From contig JAHLEZ010000010.1 in the NCBI GenBank assembly GCA_020726505.1, positions 2,232,001 to 2,296,000 of the forward strand: 64,000 bases of DNA, written 5' to 3'. Below, piece by piece: positions 31,431-42,554 of the stretch. The notes under the pieces are model-generated. The model did not search any database and had not been told where the DNA came from. It saw nothing but the letters and a program-made list of their open reading frames with translations. Position 1 is the stretch's first letter, and each line of letters starts with the position of its first letter. Position numbers and translations under genes: made by a program. Source of the stretch: Leptodontidium sp. MPI-SDFR-AT-0119 (taxonomy: Eukaryota > Ascomycota > Leotiomycetes > Helotiales > Leptodontidiaceae).

Positions 31431-33423
31431 TTATGAAAGTCTAACCTCCTCGATATTTACCGCTCCTTTACGCAACTCCTCCATAATCTCACCCTGCATA
31501 TATCCTTGAAGATAACATTCTCCAATGACCTCACAAAATTGTTCACCACCACGCTTTCTCAAGACAACAGGCACACTGCAACCCAGCAGCACCCAGATTT
31601 GATCCCCTTTCTGTGCTCGACTAGAAACCACGCCAATATTTCCTGAATTAGTAGTCATTAACCTTCGTACCATCCACCTAGTTGTATCTGTGAATCTGGC
31701 GACAAACGAGTCCTGATTATAAATGTCATCCAACTTTATGGCTTTGGACTTCTCCAACTTCGGAGTCATTGTACAAATACGCTCTAAGGAGTGTCCCTGG
31801 ATTTGTAAATCTTTGTTACGTTGAAACCAATCAAGAAACCGGGGGTTGAGTTCTGCAGCTCCTGGCGTGTTCATCGCTGCGAGACACAAAGCCTGGAACT
31901 CGTCAAAACGGTATCCAACAGGCGACTCGACTTTAAGATATCGATCCTTCCGATTTAGCAGTAGGCATCGTCCAATTTGTTCCAGAAGCATAGAGGCATC
32001 CATAACATCGTTCTTGTCGTAAGACACATCACCGTTCCTCGCAAGTGCATTTGGCAGGCGAGGTTGAAGGGATGGTTTCATACACCACGTTAGCCTCCGC
32101 TTCATCTCCATCTCTATCCTCATGAACAATCTTCAGCCCTCCTACACCATCAACATAATCTAACATAATCCCTTTACCGATTAATATTCGAGAATCATCG
32201 GAAAATGTAGCCTCCAGGGGACGTTTGGTTATGCCTGCGGTGTAAGAAATAGCACCGTCAGGTGTGATCCGAGATGGACGACAGTTTCCAACATAATGAC
32301 TAGCAGTCTGACTAACCATCAGAGGAATAACTCCTGGTATTACGGCCACTCTCCAATCCGGAACCCATGAAGGTAATGACGATTGAGAAGAGCCTTCGGT
32401 TGGAGTGTGATGGAAACGATCAACAAAGCAGATGACGTCCAGATTATTGTAGTGCTGCACGAATGATTTGACGAACCCGATATATACTTTGCTCACATCG
32501 TCTTGGTAGTTAGGAGGCTCTGCTAGGTGTCGGTCTGTGGCCAGACCCAGAAGAGAGAATATCCGGTCCCTAGGATCGCTGGCCTTAGAATTTCCGACGT
32601 AAGCTAACAGCCCTGTAAGTTGCAGTGGGATCTTTCTTTGATACAGATCCCACATGCGCCGGCGGACCCATGCTGCTAGAAAGGCTCTACTCGACATTAT
32701 AGTGTCTTTGACCTTGGCAAACATGTCTATTGCGAGAGTAGCCTTGTTGAGTTGCGTTCTAGAAGCTTTTTCCCTTCCGTACCGGAATGTGAATCTCTTC
32801 GCAACCACATACTCCTGAAGAGTCCATACTCTCGTCCACCATGGCTGAAGGAACAATTTTTCCAACGCAGACCAATTTTTTGGGTCCTTCAAGTCATCGT
32901 CCAACTTATCAAAATCCACCAAGCTCTTCGCGCGAAGTTGTAGAAGCACTTCGGACAGAACTAGGGAGAACCTCATGCCCCGTTCGCATTCCATATCCCC
33001 TTGCCCAAGCCACCCCACTACTTCCTCAGCCTTCTCATATATCTTATCCATCATGTTTACTTGTGCGTTGCGCTCCAGAGGAGCCCTTTCATCTGCTCCC
33101 TGGTTGATACATATACAGTCTATCCACCACCAACTTCGCTTCAGCCGTACATCATCACAAATGGCACTCAGGGCAGGAGAGAGAGATTCCAGTGCCAAAT
33201 ACAGGTGTCCATTAATGGCAATTTTGTACGAGAAATTTCCCGCGCCCCAAACGTAGGACAGCGCTTTGAATTCTGGGCGCTTGGGGTCATCGATCGAATA
33301 ATTCTCCAGCCAGCCGATAATGGATCCGGATCGGTCCCTTTGAAAACGGCAAAGCCTAATCTGTGATGAAGGCGGATTAAGCGGCTCAAATGGATAGTGT
33401 TCAGATGTAATATTTTCCATCAT
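31431..33423 (-). CDS. HET-domain protein
   Basis: Heterokaryon-incompatibility domain proteins trigger cell death or recognition after non-self fusion, and act in the cytosol. The domain core is complete: FKALSYVWGAG, then SWWWIDCICINQGADERAPL (ID.ICI.Q motif), MDKIYEKAEEVVGWLGQG and WWTRVWTLQEYVVA, then DPRDRIFSLLGLA. I place the start at MMENITSEHYPFEPL (33423); the frame is open to 33543. Two overlapping frames meet near 32040-32085, and an intron at 32083-32038 (46 nt, GTATGA..GCGAG) joins them exactly, giving 648 residues. The branch site is weak, so a frameshift is the alternative. The C-terminal part (ALARNGD... GDQIWVLLGCSVPVVLR; GECYLQGYMQGEIM) is the usual HET-protein tail. Confidence 0.87.
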
Positions 33424-33797
33424 CGTGCATTTGATGCAATGATGTTCTATGCAATGATGTATTGTCGAGTAAGGTTTCAAATACCGGTACGCGCAGTTGC
33501 AATCTAACGCTGGTAGGCTACCATGAGAGGTTCGTGAGCTCAAGGCCGCACGCTTTGGCAGAAGCTGTCTTTAGATTCGCGTCCTTTGTATACTTCGGCA
33601 TTGTAAAACAGTTGTAAAGTATGGGAAAGATTATTCCAGCCCAGTTAAATACATGCGAGCATGCTGGCGCTCCAGTGCTCAGGCGCCGGCGTGCTGCCAC
33701 CTGTGGATAGAATCTTCGAGAAACCAGCTCTTACGCTACACACGTGGCTAAGCCTGAGAATCATGGCTACGTAAAATATAGCGAGCCTAGGCGTGAA
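33424..33797. other. Intergenic, HET promoter side
   Basis: Promoter side of the HET gene with no supported gene. The flanking MITE begins just beyond. Confidence 0.5.
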
Positions 33798-33799
33798 TA

Positions 33800-34007
33800 T
33801 CCCCTTAACTGCCAGATACAACCTTTTTCAGGGCACAGCGCTGAAGCGCGGCGCCAGGGTTGCCAGAGTTACAGCGAATTACAGGGTCCACACGCTATGA
33901 CTCCAGTGATGTAGACGCTGAATTTTGGTGTTGCTCGCTTAATTAGGGTATCGCTACAGGGCCTTTCGGGCCTGGAAAAAAGTTGTACCGCGTGGCAGTT
34001 AAGGGGA
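33800..34007. mobile_element. TA-flanked MITE, 208 bp
   Basis: Inverted ends TCCCCTTAACTGCCA (left) and its complement (right), with similarity continuing inward to TACAAC(C/T)TTTTTC. TA dinucleotides lie directly outside both ends (33798-33799 and 34008-34009). TA duplication and short TIRs fit a non-autonomous Tc1/mariner-Fot1/pogo-type element. It has no coding capacity. It sits about 380 bp from the start of the HET gene. Confidence 0.8.
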
Positions 34008-34009
34008 TA

Positions 34010-34516
34010 GTAAATATTATTTAGGCTATTGTACATTACTAAGCACTGAAACATGTTGACCCTCTCATCGCACTAGCGTAACTCTCGGACTATATTCTTT
34101 TCCTCTCTAAGTGTCTTTAAAATTTAGAGTTATATTATTTCGTGATAGGGCCTTTCTTTAAGTGCTCCGAATTTTGAAAAGACTTTAATAGCCATAATTA
34201 AATTGGGGGGGGGGGGGAGACAATGAAAGCGGCGATCGGTGACGTGACTAAAACGATTAATAGCATAATTAACTGTACTCTTTTTCTTATTACTAAGTGG
34301 CCTCCTTAAGAAGAAATAGTTAAAGAAAGTAATATATTAATAACAACTTTATAGACTTACTAAGAAAAAATTTGTAATTGCAAAACTATAGATTCGTCTC
34401 GTGACAGGGTACGTCTCGGGACGCAGGGACGGACGTTAGGCTCTGCTCCCAAGCCCACTTAATCTTTGTAACCCTATGCAACCAGTACGATAGATTTCCG
34501 AACAGTATCGACGCGA
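34010..34516. other. Intergenic, AT-rich
   Basis: AT-rich sequence with a run of 13 G at 34205-34217 and a copy of a dispersed repeat at 34396-34438. No gene. Confidence 0.55.
34396..34438. repeat. Dispersed 43-bp repeat, copy 1
   Basis: Starts GTCTCGTGACAGGGTACG and ends GGACGTTA. It matches 59923-59965 at 37 of 43 positions. Both copies lie in AT-rich DNA and are much more GC-rich than their surroundings. They may be the end of an unidentified transposon. Confidence 0.65.
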
Positions 34517-35092
34517 CTAGAATATGTGCTCCAGGTCTGGGTTATCTGGTTCTGGAAAGTTCCAATAGCTGGGATCAGAATACGTCCTGCGTCCAGAACA
34601 CATACCTGCCGTGTACACTTTCCGCCCAGTAATGTGAGCCGGCCAGTTCCGACTAGAAGCGATCTGATTCATGGCACGGGCTACTGTTTTATGACGAGCG
34701 CCGAGTACCTTATATACTTCTATCAGAGCTCTCGTTTCAAATTCTTCCCATTGCTTCCGCCGAGGCTCGGTTTTGTTGTAATTAGAGACTTGCCAACATG
34801 CGTAGTTGGGTGCATCCACCAAACAATGTTCATCGGCCATAGGTATTGGGGGAAAACACCTTTTGAAAGCGATGTACTGAGAATCTATCTTTTCGATAAC
34901 TTGATTTGTTGTGAGGTTTTGGCCGCATCGTGCGTTAAATGCGTCCGTCAGTTGTCGGTATGTAGGTAGATGCTGCCCAGCGTACCAATTTCTGTCACTT
35001 TGATGGATAAGGTCAAATAGAACAGAGTCTTCTGGGGACGCGAACGGCCCTGGCATATGATCAAAAGGGTACTGATCCCATGTGACATCCAT
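34517..35092 (-). CDS. Hypothetical Myb/trihelix-like protein
   Basis: An intact 191-residue frame with an ATG start (MDVTWDQYPFDHMPG). Two helical segments look like DNA-binding helical repeats: DSVLFDLIHQSDRNWY with TYRQLTDAFNARCGQ and VIEKIDSQYIAFKR; and WEEFETRALIEVYKVL with TVARAMNQIASSRNW. Tryptophan spacing suggests Myb/SANT or trihelix folds, but no family is firmly recognised. The C terminus has RRTYSDPSYWNFPEP. It stands alone between a MITE-containing stretch and a pseudogene. Nuclear function is inference. Confidence 0.6.
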   Translation of the reverse strand: MDVTWDQYPFDHMPGPFASPEDSVLFDLIHQSDRNWYAGQHLPTYRQLTDAFNARCGQNLTTNQVIEKIDSQYIAFKRCFPPIPMADEHCLVDAPNYACWQVSNYNKTEPRRKQWEEFETRALIEVYKVLGARHKTVARAMNQIASSRNWPAHITGRKVYTAGMCSGRRTYSDPSYWNFPEPDNPDLEHIF

Positions 35093-35969
35093 TTCGGCTT
35101 TTGTATGTGATTTCTCTAGAGAGTTGAATAAGTGATTTAGTGAGGAATTTATCCTCCGTTTGGATAGTATATGCCTGTTGTGATAGTCTTCAAATGCTAA
35201 GTTCGTTATGAGGAAGAAACAAAGAAAAAGCTCGGGAACCTGCTTTTAAAAGTGAGATCAAAGCTACTGTTTTGTTTTTGGAAATAATTGATTAAATTTG
35301 TTCTTGTATAATAACGTAAATTGTAAAGAATAAATAAAGAAAGTCTTTATTGTATAAAATTTGATTCATTCTTTTGTGTCTTTATGCTCTTGTTAGGTGA
35401 AGACAAAGACTAAGGCGGCATTGCGAATCATTTAATCCCGTACAGATTTCAATTGTTGCTTAATTATTCGTCAAACTCAAAAAAAAACTCTAATAAAAGC
35501 AGTTTAAATAAACATGTATTGCATTTTGTAGCGTTTATTAGGATTCATATAAATAATTACGTTATAGTAAAGCGCGAAGTGAGTATCACTCCAAGTTCAG
35601 TGAGAAAATTATTAGCCCCACATCCCCGACTCTAGAGAGCTGTAATGATCATTAGCACGCTGAGGTAACTTTAGCACAATAGAATAACTGGAGAGACGCT
35701 GAATATTAACTGGTGATACTGTATGATATAGAAGCTAATTACTAAGGCGGGAAGATTATCTCTTCCCCGCTCTGCCCACATATATGAGGTGTAAGCGCTA
35801 GGGCACGTGCCATTACAAGAGCTCACACTAGAGATCCGTTTCACGGACATCCCAAAACGTTCTGGTAGTACAAGTGTTGACTGGGCTAGTGTAGAAAGTG
35901 AATTCGTCGCTTGAAGTAAATGTTACCGTGTAAGTACGTAATTTAAGCTGAAAATCTCATTCGACTTCA
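35093..35969. other. Intergenic, AT-rich
   Basis: About 880 bp, strongly AT-rich between 35250 and 35560. The only frames are short and lack features. Confidence 0.5.
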
Positions 35970-36714
35970 TTGAAACGCCAAACGCTGGACTGCGCCGGGG
36001 AGAGAAACGAGGCACTAAATCAAAAACTCGGCAAATGCTCACCACTGGCAACTATTGGACACAAAACAGTGGTCATTTGGAGGATATTCAATCTGGCGGC
36101 ATGTATATATGACAAAGGACTATATTTCTCGTGTGATCCCATTGGCAAAACGGACTATAAGCTGCATACAGACACAATAACAAGCCTTATTAGGTTTGCT
36201 AAAGATAGTAATACGCTGGAAACATAGGATGATGTGCCCGAAAACATCCCTGAGCAATTGTATGCAGAGGATCTGCAAGCCCGTGAGAGGCACCAAAGGA
36301 CATTGAAGCCCTCTACAGGAAATCTGCCTACCCTCCTTATAAACATCACCATGCTGCCAGCGACAGCAGTTAGTGTCCCAACTCCCGAATGAGTTCTAAT
36401 TCCGGCACCTATTCATCATTTGAATATATCTGGCTTCCTAGATGACCAAGTAGAGGAATATTGTGCATGGCAGCAATCTCGAGGTAGGAAGCCTCATCTC
36501 AAAGCGGAATACCAAAAAGCTTACGATGTAATGCTTGCAGATCCCATAGCCCTGGGACTAATCAAAGGAGATCCCAGCCCGAAATTGTTAACCGATCAAG
36601 GTGCAGGATGATGGCCAGCAGAGCATGTCGTAGGCGACATTGACTTTTCGCCCAAGAATGTCAAGCGAGTTAGGTGGAGGAATTGTGACCGAAATTGTAT
36701 GCATTGCATGTAAC
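35970..36714 (+). pseudogene. Decayed gene relic with three in-frame stops
   Basis: A single reading frame stays coherent across stops at 36225 (TAG), 36390 (TGA) and 36609 (TGA). The distances between them are all multiples of three (165 and 219). The text between is protein-like: DDVPENIPEQLYAEDLQARE, NISGFLDDQVEEYCAWQQ, LKAEYQKAYDVMLADPIALG, KGDPSPKLLTDQG and, after the last stop, AEHVVGDIDF. TGA and TAG are what C-to-T or G-to-A changes make from CGA, CAG or TGG. The parent family is not named here. Confidence 0.6.
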
Positions 36715-36818
36715 TTAGTACCTTGACCCCCGCAAAAGCTCCACCTCATGGCCTTGCGTACTTCAGCGCCCAGCTGTCCATCCCGGCAAATCAACCGACG
36801 TGTCTTTAGAAAGTTCCG

Positions 36819-37193
36819 TTACAGTTCCACAACCTGGTGGACAAGGCGTTCCGGCGCCTTGTGCTCTCTGAAATGAATCGTCATCTTCTCCCACACCGAC
36901 CCATCCGCCCTCTTCTCCCTCTCCAGCTCAATCTTGAGAATGTCGCCAGGTATAAATCCACCTCCGATGGCAGCACGTGTGTCTCCCATTCTGATCATTG
37001 ATCCGTACTTGGATTTGCAGTTATTGCAGCTGGCTTCTTCATCGTTCCAGCCGTCGCCGAAACAATTTCGACAGTAGATACAATCCGAAACCCCTGCCTT
37101 GTCGCAAGTGCTGCAGCGCTTCCAGTTGGTACCCCCACCTGTGTAGGAGCTGTGACATCCAGCACAGTAGTAAGAGGATTGTTGGTTACCCAT
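36819..37193 (-). CDS. Cys-rich zinc-ribbon-like protein with myristoylation motif
   Basis: An intact 124-residue frame. The start MGNQQSS fits the N-myristoylation signal (Gly2, Ser6), so membrane attachment is possible. Cys pairs follow: CAGC, CSTC, CIYCRNC and CNNC, a set able to bind two or more zinc ions. After them comes a small basic/acidic C-terminal domain (GDILKIELEREK; MTIHFREHK). The family was not recognised. It lies upstream of a duplicated 78-bp repeat in otherwise gene-poor DNA. Confidence 0.68.
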   Translation of the reverse strand: MGNQQSSYYCAGCHSSYTGGGTNWKRCSTCDKAGVSDCIYCRNCFGDGWNDEEASCNNCKSKYGSMIRMGDTRAAIGGGFIPGDILKIELEREKRADGSVWEKMTIHFREHKAPERLVHQVVEL

Positions 37194-38943
37194 GTTTACG
37201 AGGCTGGAAGTGTGATATGTGTATTTGAGGCTTGCAAGTGAATGTTGGTGATAGCCGCGGGTTTCAACGAGGTCATTCTAGGATCTCGGCTTCCGAAGTC
37301 GAAGAAAAAGTTGAGAATACTTGGGCAAGTTATTCAAATATTTGGTTGAGCGCGAGGAGGAGCATGCGTTAATGCCCTGCCTCATTCTCCAGAGCCGGGC
37401 GTCGCCAAGATTAGGATATTTGGTCGGGCACGAGGAGAGCATGCATTGATGCCCTACTTCCTTCTCAGGCCGGGCGTCACCAAAATCGGGCGGCGAGGCT
37501 CGAATTGAGATTGGTTGGGAAATCGTTGTTTATCCTGCAGAAAGGATTGGTTTTTGTGAGTTGGGAAATGCCATTAAGACATGGAAAAGATGGGCAGTCA
37601 AAAATGTTGCAATGAAAGTTTCTGAAAGAGAGATTGCGGCCGATTTTGTTGTCACACATAGGCCAAATCAGCGTCTCAAGCGGTGCAAAAAGTGGCCTGT
37701 GGCGCTTCTCAGAGTATATCAGAGAAGCGGGAAATGTCTACAAAGGCTTGATAGCCGCAGGCTTTATTAAGTTGGCTTTAATAAAATTTACCGTGATTTT
37801 ATTGTCTAAATATAGTGAATTAATCAGGAACCCTTTCTCGCTTAAAGTATCTTTTCGTATTTAGATAATCTCCTCCTGGTGAAACGTTATCTGGCATTAG
37901 CAGAGGCCCGAACAAGGAACTGTTATTCGCAAGAAGATAATGCCTTCTTGAGATCCACTCGATAGACCTACGAAAAACTTTACTTCTACTACTTGCTAAG
38001 GTACCTTAGCGATGGTTAATCGACAGCATACTTACTTCAGTATTGGCCTCAATGTCAGACCGGACGCTGGGGTACATTGATTGCATATTCCGTGCATCAT
38101 CCGGTATCCTGACAGCCTCAGACAATTTCTGTTAGCTACTCGGTAGTTAAAAGCTTGATTCGCACCAACACCTTCTGTCTTGCCTGCTTCAAGCATAAAC
38201 ACGCAAGGCTCGACTCGGATGAATAATGTTACGCCACAGGGCGGTGGGCACACCCAGCAAATAGTGATACACATCTTGGAGTCTCGAGACTCTCGTTAGG
38301 TAGCTATTCTCGGATGATAATTAGTTTTGTTTAGTGAGCTTTGATTCTGAACTCTTAGACATAATTAAAGGATTTATAATCAAGGATAATAAAGAAACAA
38401 AGGGAGATAAAGAAGAAACAAATTACAAAAACAAAAGATAAACAAAGGAAAAACAAAAAGAACAAGGAGATCTATTATTTTCATACAAAAGTAAAACTTA
38501 GATTTCAAGTTTTAGACAAAAGTCCCCCTCGTAGCGCTGCAATCCGTTGGATCTGCTTTGGAGTAAAAGATGGGGAGCAATCATCGTTGAGAACATAGTC
38601 GGAGAGTGTTCCGCGAAACAACATTGTCCGTGCAGCTTTATCCGATCTCAGGGCAGCATTTTGCGATAGCACAGGTTATATGGATTTGCATTTGATTTGA
38701 CTGACTATCCTAGAGCGATATGTATGCTATATTTATAGTTGTCGGAATCCGTACTCTCCAATTAGGCCGAATTCAACTCTATACAGCTGAGACCAGCGCA
38801 ATTTTAGGTCTCAGGCACCAATTTCCAGCACAGCACAGCAGATCCTCGCTTTCTCGGTGTATGAACAGATACATCTAACAATCCAACACAGATGGTTTGG
38901 AAGCGACAATGAAGTTTTCTATTGAAGAACTTGCTACTGACAG
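37194..38943. other. Intergenic, gene-poor
   Basis: About 1.75 kb containing a tandem duplication at 37338-37490 and AT-rich sequence at 38330-38480. No supported gene. Confidence 0.5.
37338..37490. repeat. Tandem duplication, period about 78 bp
   Basis: Two diverged copies. Each starts ATATTTGGT and contains CGAGGAG, GCATG, AATGCCCT/GATGCCCT and GCCGGGCGTC(G/A)CCAA. Substitutions between copies are mostly transitions. Confidence 0.7.
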
Positions 38944-41569
38944 GTAGCAACAACCGGGGCTGAGATCCTGGCGCATGAGCTGTTCATGGGCAGATGAATC
39001 GATGGAGCTGGAATTTGCCGGCTACAATACTGATACTGAGCTCTTTCGGTGGTATCTGGAGAACTTTGCGACGAAAGATCCCCTCTCAGCCAAAAAGGCT
39101 TCTGATATTGAAAACTCACTCGTCAAATACCAAGAGAAGATATGTTCCCTGTTACGAGTCGGTTTCTTTGGAAACCGTAGCAGTCCGGTTGTTCTGGATA
39201 TCCTACACAGCGGTGACAAGTCTTCCTTCCACTCACTGCCATAGGAATTTCTGGAAAACAGCTCGCAAGACCAGCAACTAGTAGTTCGGCGCAGAGCCCA
39301 GGCCACAAAAGATCCTCTACAAGACGGCAAGATCTAGCACCAACTAGAGACGTTCAACATCTTTATCCTGGCAGCAAGATCAGACGACAATGACCAGGCC
39401 GAGTACAGTCAAGCTGCCTTGCCGATTGTCAAGCTACTCTAGTGTCTCCCCGCTGGATCTTCAACCGTCACCCTAGAAATTGTTCGACCCGGTTCGCTCG
39501 CAGCTCTGAAATCACACCTTTAGGCTACTCAGGCGAAGAACAAACAATACCACCTTGTTCATCTCGATATTAGGAAGAAAGTGTGAGTTCAATGTCTGCA
39601 GGAACCTGTGCCGCAGCAAGGATGTAACTAACAGGTGCAGCGCCTATCTTGACTTCTCCGACATGGAGGAGACAACTTTTGCCGTTGCCAAACTGCTTCG
39701 CCAGCATGAGGTCATATACTCAGTCATCAATGCCTGCGAGTCCGCAAGAGCTGATCAAGGGAAAAGAGCAAATCTCGCGACGATCTTCACTCAGGGCGGG
39801 ATCCCACACGTCTTCGCAATGTCTTACAAAGTGCAAATCAGTGCCGTCAAGATTCTCCTCGGTGCTTATTACGGCAGCTTCCTGAAATCTGGCAGTAGAT
39901 TCGCAGAATCAGCTGCCGTTGCGCGGAAAGCGTTACGCGAAACACGGACCCGCATAGGCAAGTTTAGAGTTAAGCTTGAACTAGAAGATTGGATCGTGCC
40001 AGTTGTTTACACGTCGTCCGACATTAACCCCGGGATCAGCAATGGCCAGGATCTTTGTGCATATCTCACATTCTATGAACTTGCATCGGGCACGCCGGGG
40101 CGCAATCAGATTCTAACGGAGAATTGGGCTATCATCGCCCGATGCGTATCTGTCTTTCGAGACGCAGCGACTCTGTACGAGAACGATGAGGCATTCTCGC
40201 TCTGGGACAACGCTGCACAAGAGTCCGAGGTTCGTAACATCACATAGAGTCGGATAGCATCTTCGCTACTCTCGCTCCAAAATTCAAGGAATTCCTGGCT
40301 GAGTTGGACGGGGAAATTCTAACAGAATTTCGGGTGTGTGGATTTACCCAGGCCGAAGAAAGGGATAATGAAAATGATCCCTCGGACACAGCCTTGATTC
40401 AGGCTTTCCGGAGAGAGGCCATTGTTCCCCCAAGCTATACATCAAGAGTCATCGATTGCCTGCAGCGAGGTCGTCCGTTATCTCAGGCCCACGCAGACTT
40501 CATCCCGAGCAGAGATATTGGCTAGATAGGATGGAAGAGCGGAGCTCACTGCTCAGAAAATTCGACACCGTGTCTCGGCCAGCCTTCCTGACAATGGGGC
40601 CAGGGTAAATTTTGAGGTGACACAGGTCAAATCCTACATCATGATGAACGACTATCAATCTCTCAAGGAGTATCTTGATCTAGTAGCTGTTGAAGCTCGA
40701 AACAAACCATTGGGAAGTTTAGATGCCTCTCAATTATGGCACAGAATCTAGTGGTACAATCTTAAAGGAATATATGCCATTAGACTCCAAGACTGGCAAG
40801 ATGCGAATCATCACTTGCAAGAAGCAGTTCGATTAGCGCAGCACCGACCAGGCGACACCACCCAGATCTTGTTTTCTTCCCTCCGTCTGATAATGGTGCT
40901 ATGCAATTCCTGCTCAGACCGGGCCATCTTTGAAAAGAACGAATCCTATGCAGCCAATAACTACTAGAAGGTTGTGCTCACAACACTTATACTGGGATAC
41001 CAGCAAGATCAGAAGATATATGCTTGCAACGGTGTCCTCTTAACGCTTTTGATCCAGGCCGCTTCGAAGGAAAGGACGAATACACCAAACGTGGTTCCGC
41101 AAGACATCCTTCACGCCATCATTTCTGCCGCCCCGTCAGCCATAAACCACTGGAGCAATAGTCGAACCTGTTCCAATCGGTTTTATCTCACCGCCGTCGA
41201 GATATCAACATCTCACTCAAATTCTTCCACACCTTGAAACAGCTCCTCGAGGTTACGGCGTCCGATGCTGAGACATCAAGGCAAGTCATAAAGGAAGCAG
41301 AAGTACACATGTTTAGACATGAAACAACTCGCGGATATATTAACTACAGGTGCAGATTTGCCGTAGACGGGGGCGAATGGGAAGACCAATTGAGCTCCTT
41401 AGACTGCTTGATGCCTTTATTACGGTCCTTCGACCGATTGGACTACCAGGTTGAGATACCCTGTATGAACGGCGTTAGGTCAATGGCAGCGCTTTGGTTA
41501 AGGAATAAATTCCGGATTCGGGCGGAAATTTTGGACGAGCAGCTGAGTTTAGAATACTTGCGTGAATGA
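38944..41569 (+). pseudogene. CHAT (caspase-like)-TPR pseudogene
   Basis: The frame from before 38975 carries CHAT-type text: LHSLP-stop-EFLEN, FNIFILAAR, LPAGSSTVTLEIVRPGSL and YHLVHLDI. In-frame TAG codons fall at 39242, 39335, 39440 and 39521, and a TGA at 39584. The frame from 39555 continues the domain with VINACESARAD, carrying the caspase-like catalytic Cys (39735), then AMSYKVQISAVKILLGAYYG and LEDWIVPVVYTSSD. The usual catalytic His segment is lost at the frame break. Downstream to 41569 further broken frames carry helical, TPR-like text (GIYAIRLQDWQDANHHLQEA). PW-to-P-stop and similar cases show Trp codons (TGG) changed to TAG. The parent would be a CHAT protease-like recognition protein. 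Confidence 0.78.
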
Positions 41570-42554
41570 CATGCTGAGGCAAGAGACTAGATACCTAGGG
41601 CTTAAAATTAGCACCTCCGCCATACAACACCACTCGCAAGCTCTATTCTCAAGACTCTGAGACGATAATTCCGTCTCAAGAACCTGCAGTAGCCAGCCCC
41701 CTACCTTAGGCGAGCTAGTAGCTATTTCCAGCGACGCAGAAGATGCATACTATCGCCACGTTAACATCTCCGTCTTTGGCCCAATGGCTCTTTAGTAATC
41801 CAACCCCCCCAAAAATCTCCATTCAGTACGTTCTAGCCCAAACGTTCCGATTTGACCACGCGCTGGGAGAGCATCCGACTCGCTCAGCAAAAGTGCGCAG
41901 AATTCCGCAAGTTCTACGCATCACACCAAGATCTCGGCAGAAGCATCAGCGCGTTCTCTCGCCTGGCTAAAGAAGATAAACTTCCTGGCCCTGCATTGCA
42001 TCTGGTTTTCTGGAAGCCGCTGAATTTGGATGTTACGGTCTTGGGTTGGGTTGGTTGGATTTATGGCGTGGCTTAATTATGGGTAGTGGTTACAGCTCAA
42101 TGGAAAGATAATTTTAATAGGGTCTTGGGATCCTCTCTCTTAGCGTGCCCCCTAACTGATGTTGAGGCTTGCCTCCAATAGTCCCGCACGAGGCGCGCAG
42201 CCAGGATTCATGTCAGCTTCCCAATTTAAAACATTGCAACGCTCTCAACGTCAATTTTGAATGTCTTAGAGCAGCCTTCAGACAGGCTCTCGCTTGACTA
42301 AAGGATTCGTCCTCTCTTTTGACCCCTGCGTCGATTTTCAAGCAATCGTGATTGGTAATATAATGGTGGCTTCTAATTGCAAGAGTTCTAAGGTACATAG
42401 GCAGCCGCAGGCCACCTTTCTGCACTTTTGTGTCGTACAAAGTCAGCTGGTACTGTAGCGACAAGTGAGGCTCTGCACACCCCGCACTTCTCCAACCTGC
42501 AGACTGACCTTGTCTTATATCTGCGCATCAACGCCCAAGACCTCCAAACTCAAC
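41570..42554. other. Intergenic, no supported gene
   Basis: Short broken frames at 41743-42076 may be further relics of the CHAT gene or of another gene. Nothing is identifiable. Confidence 0.45.
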
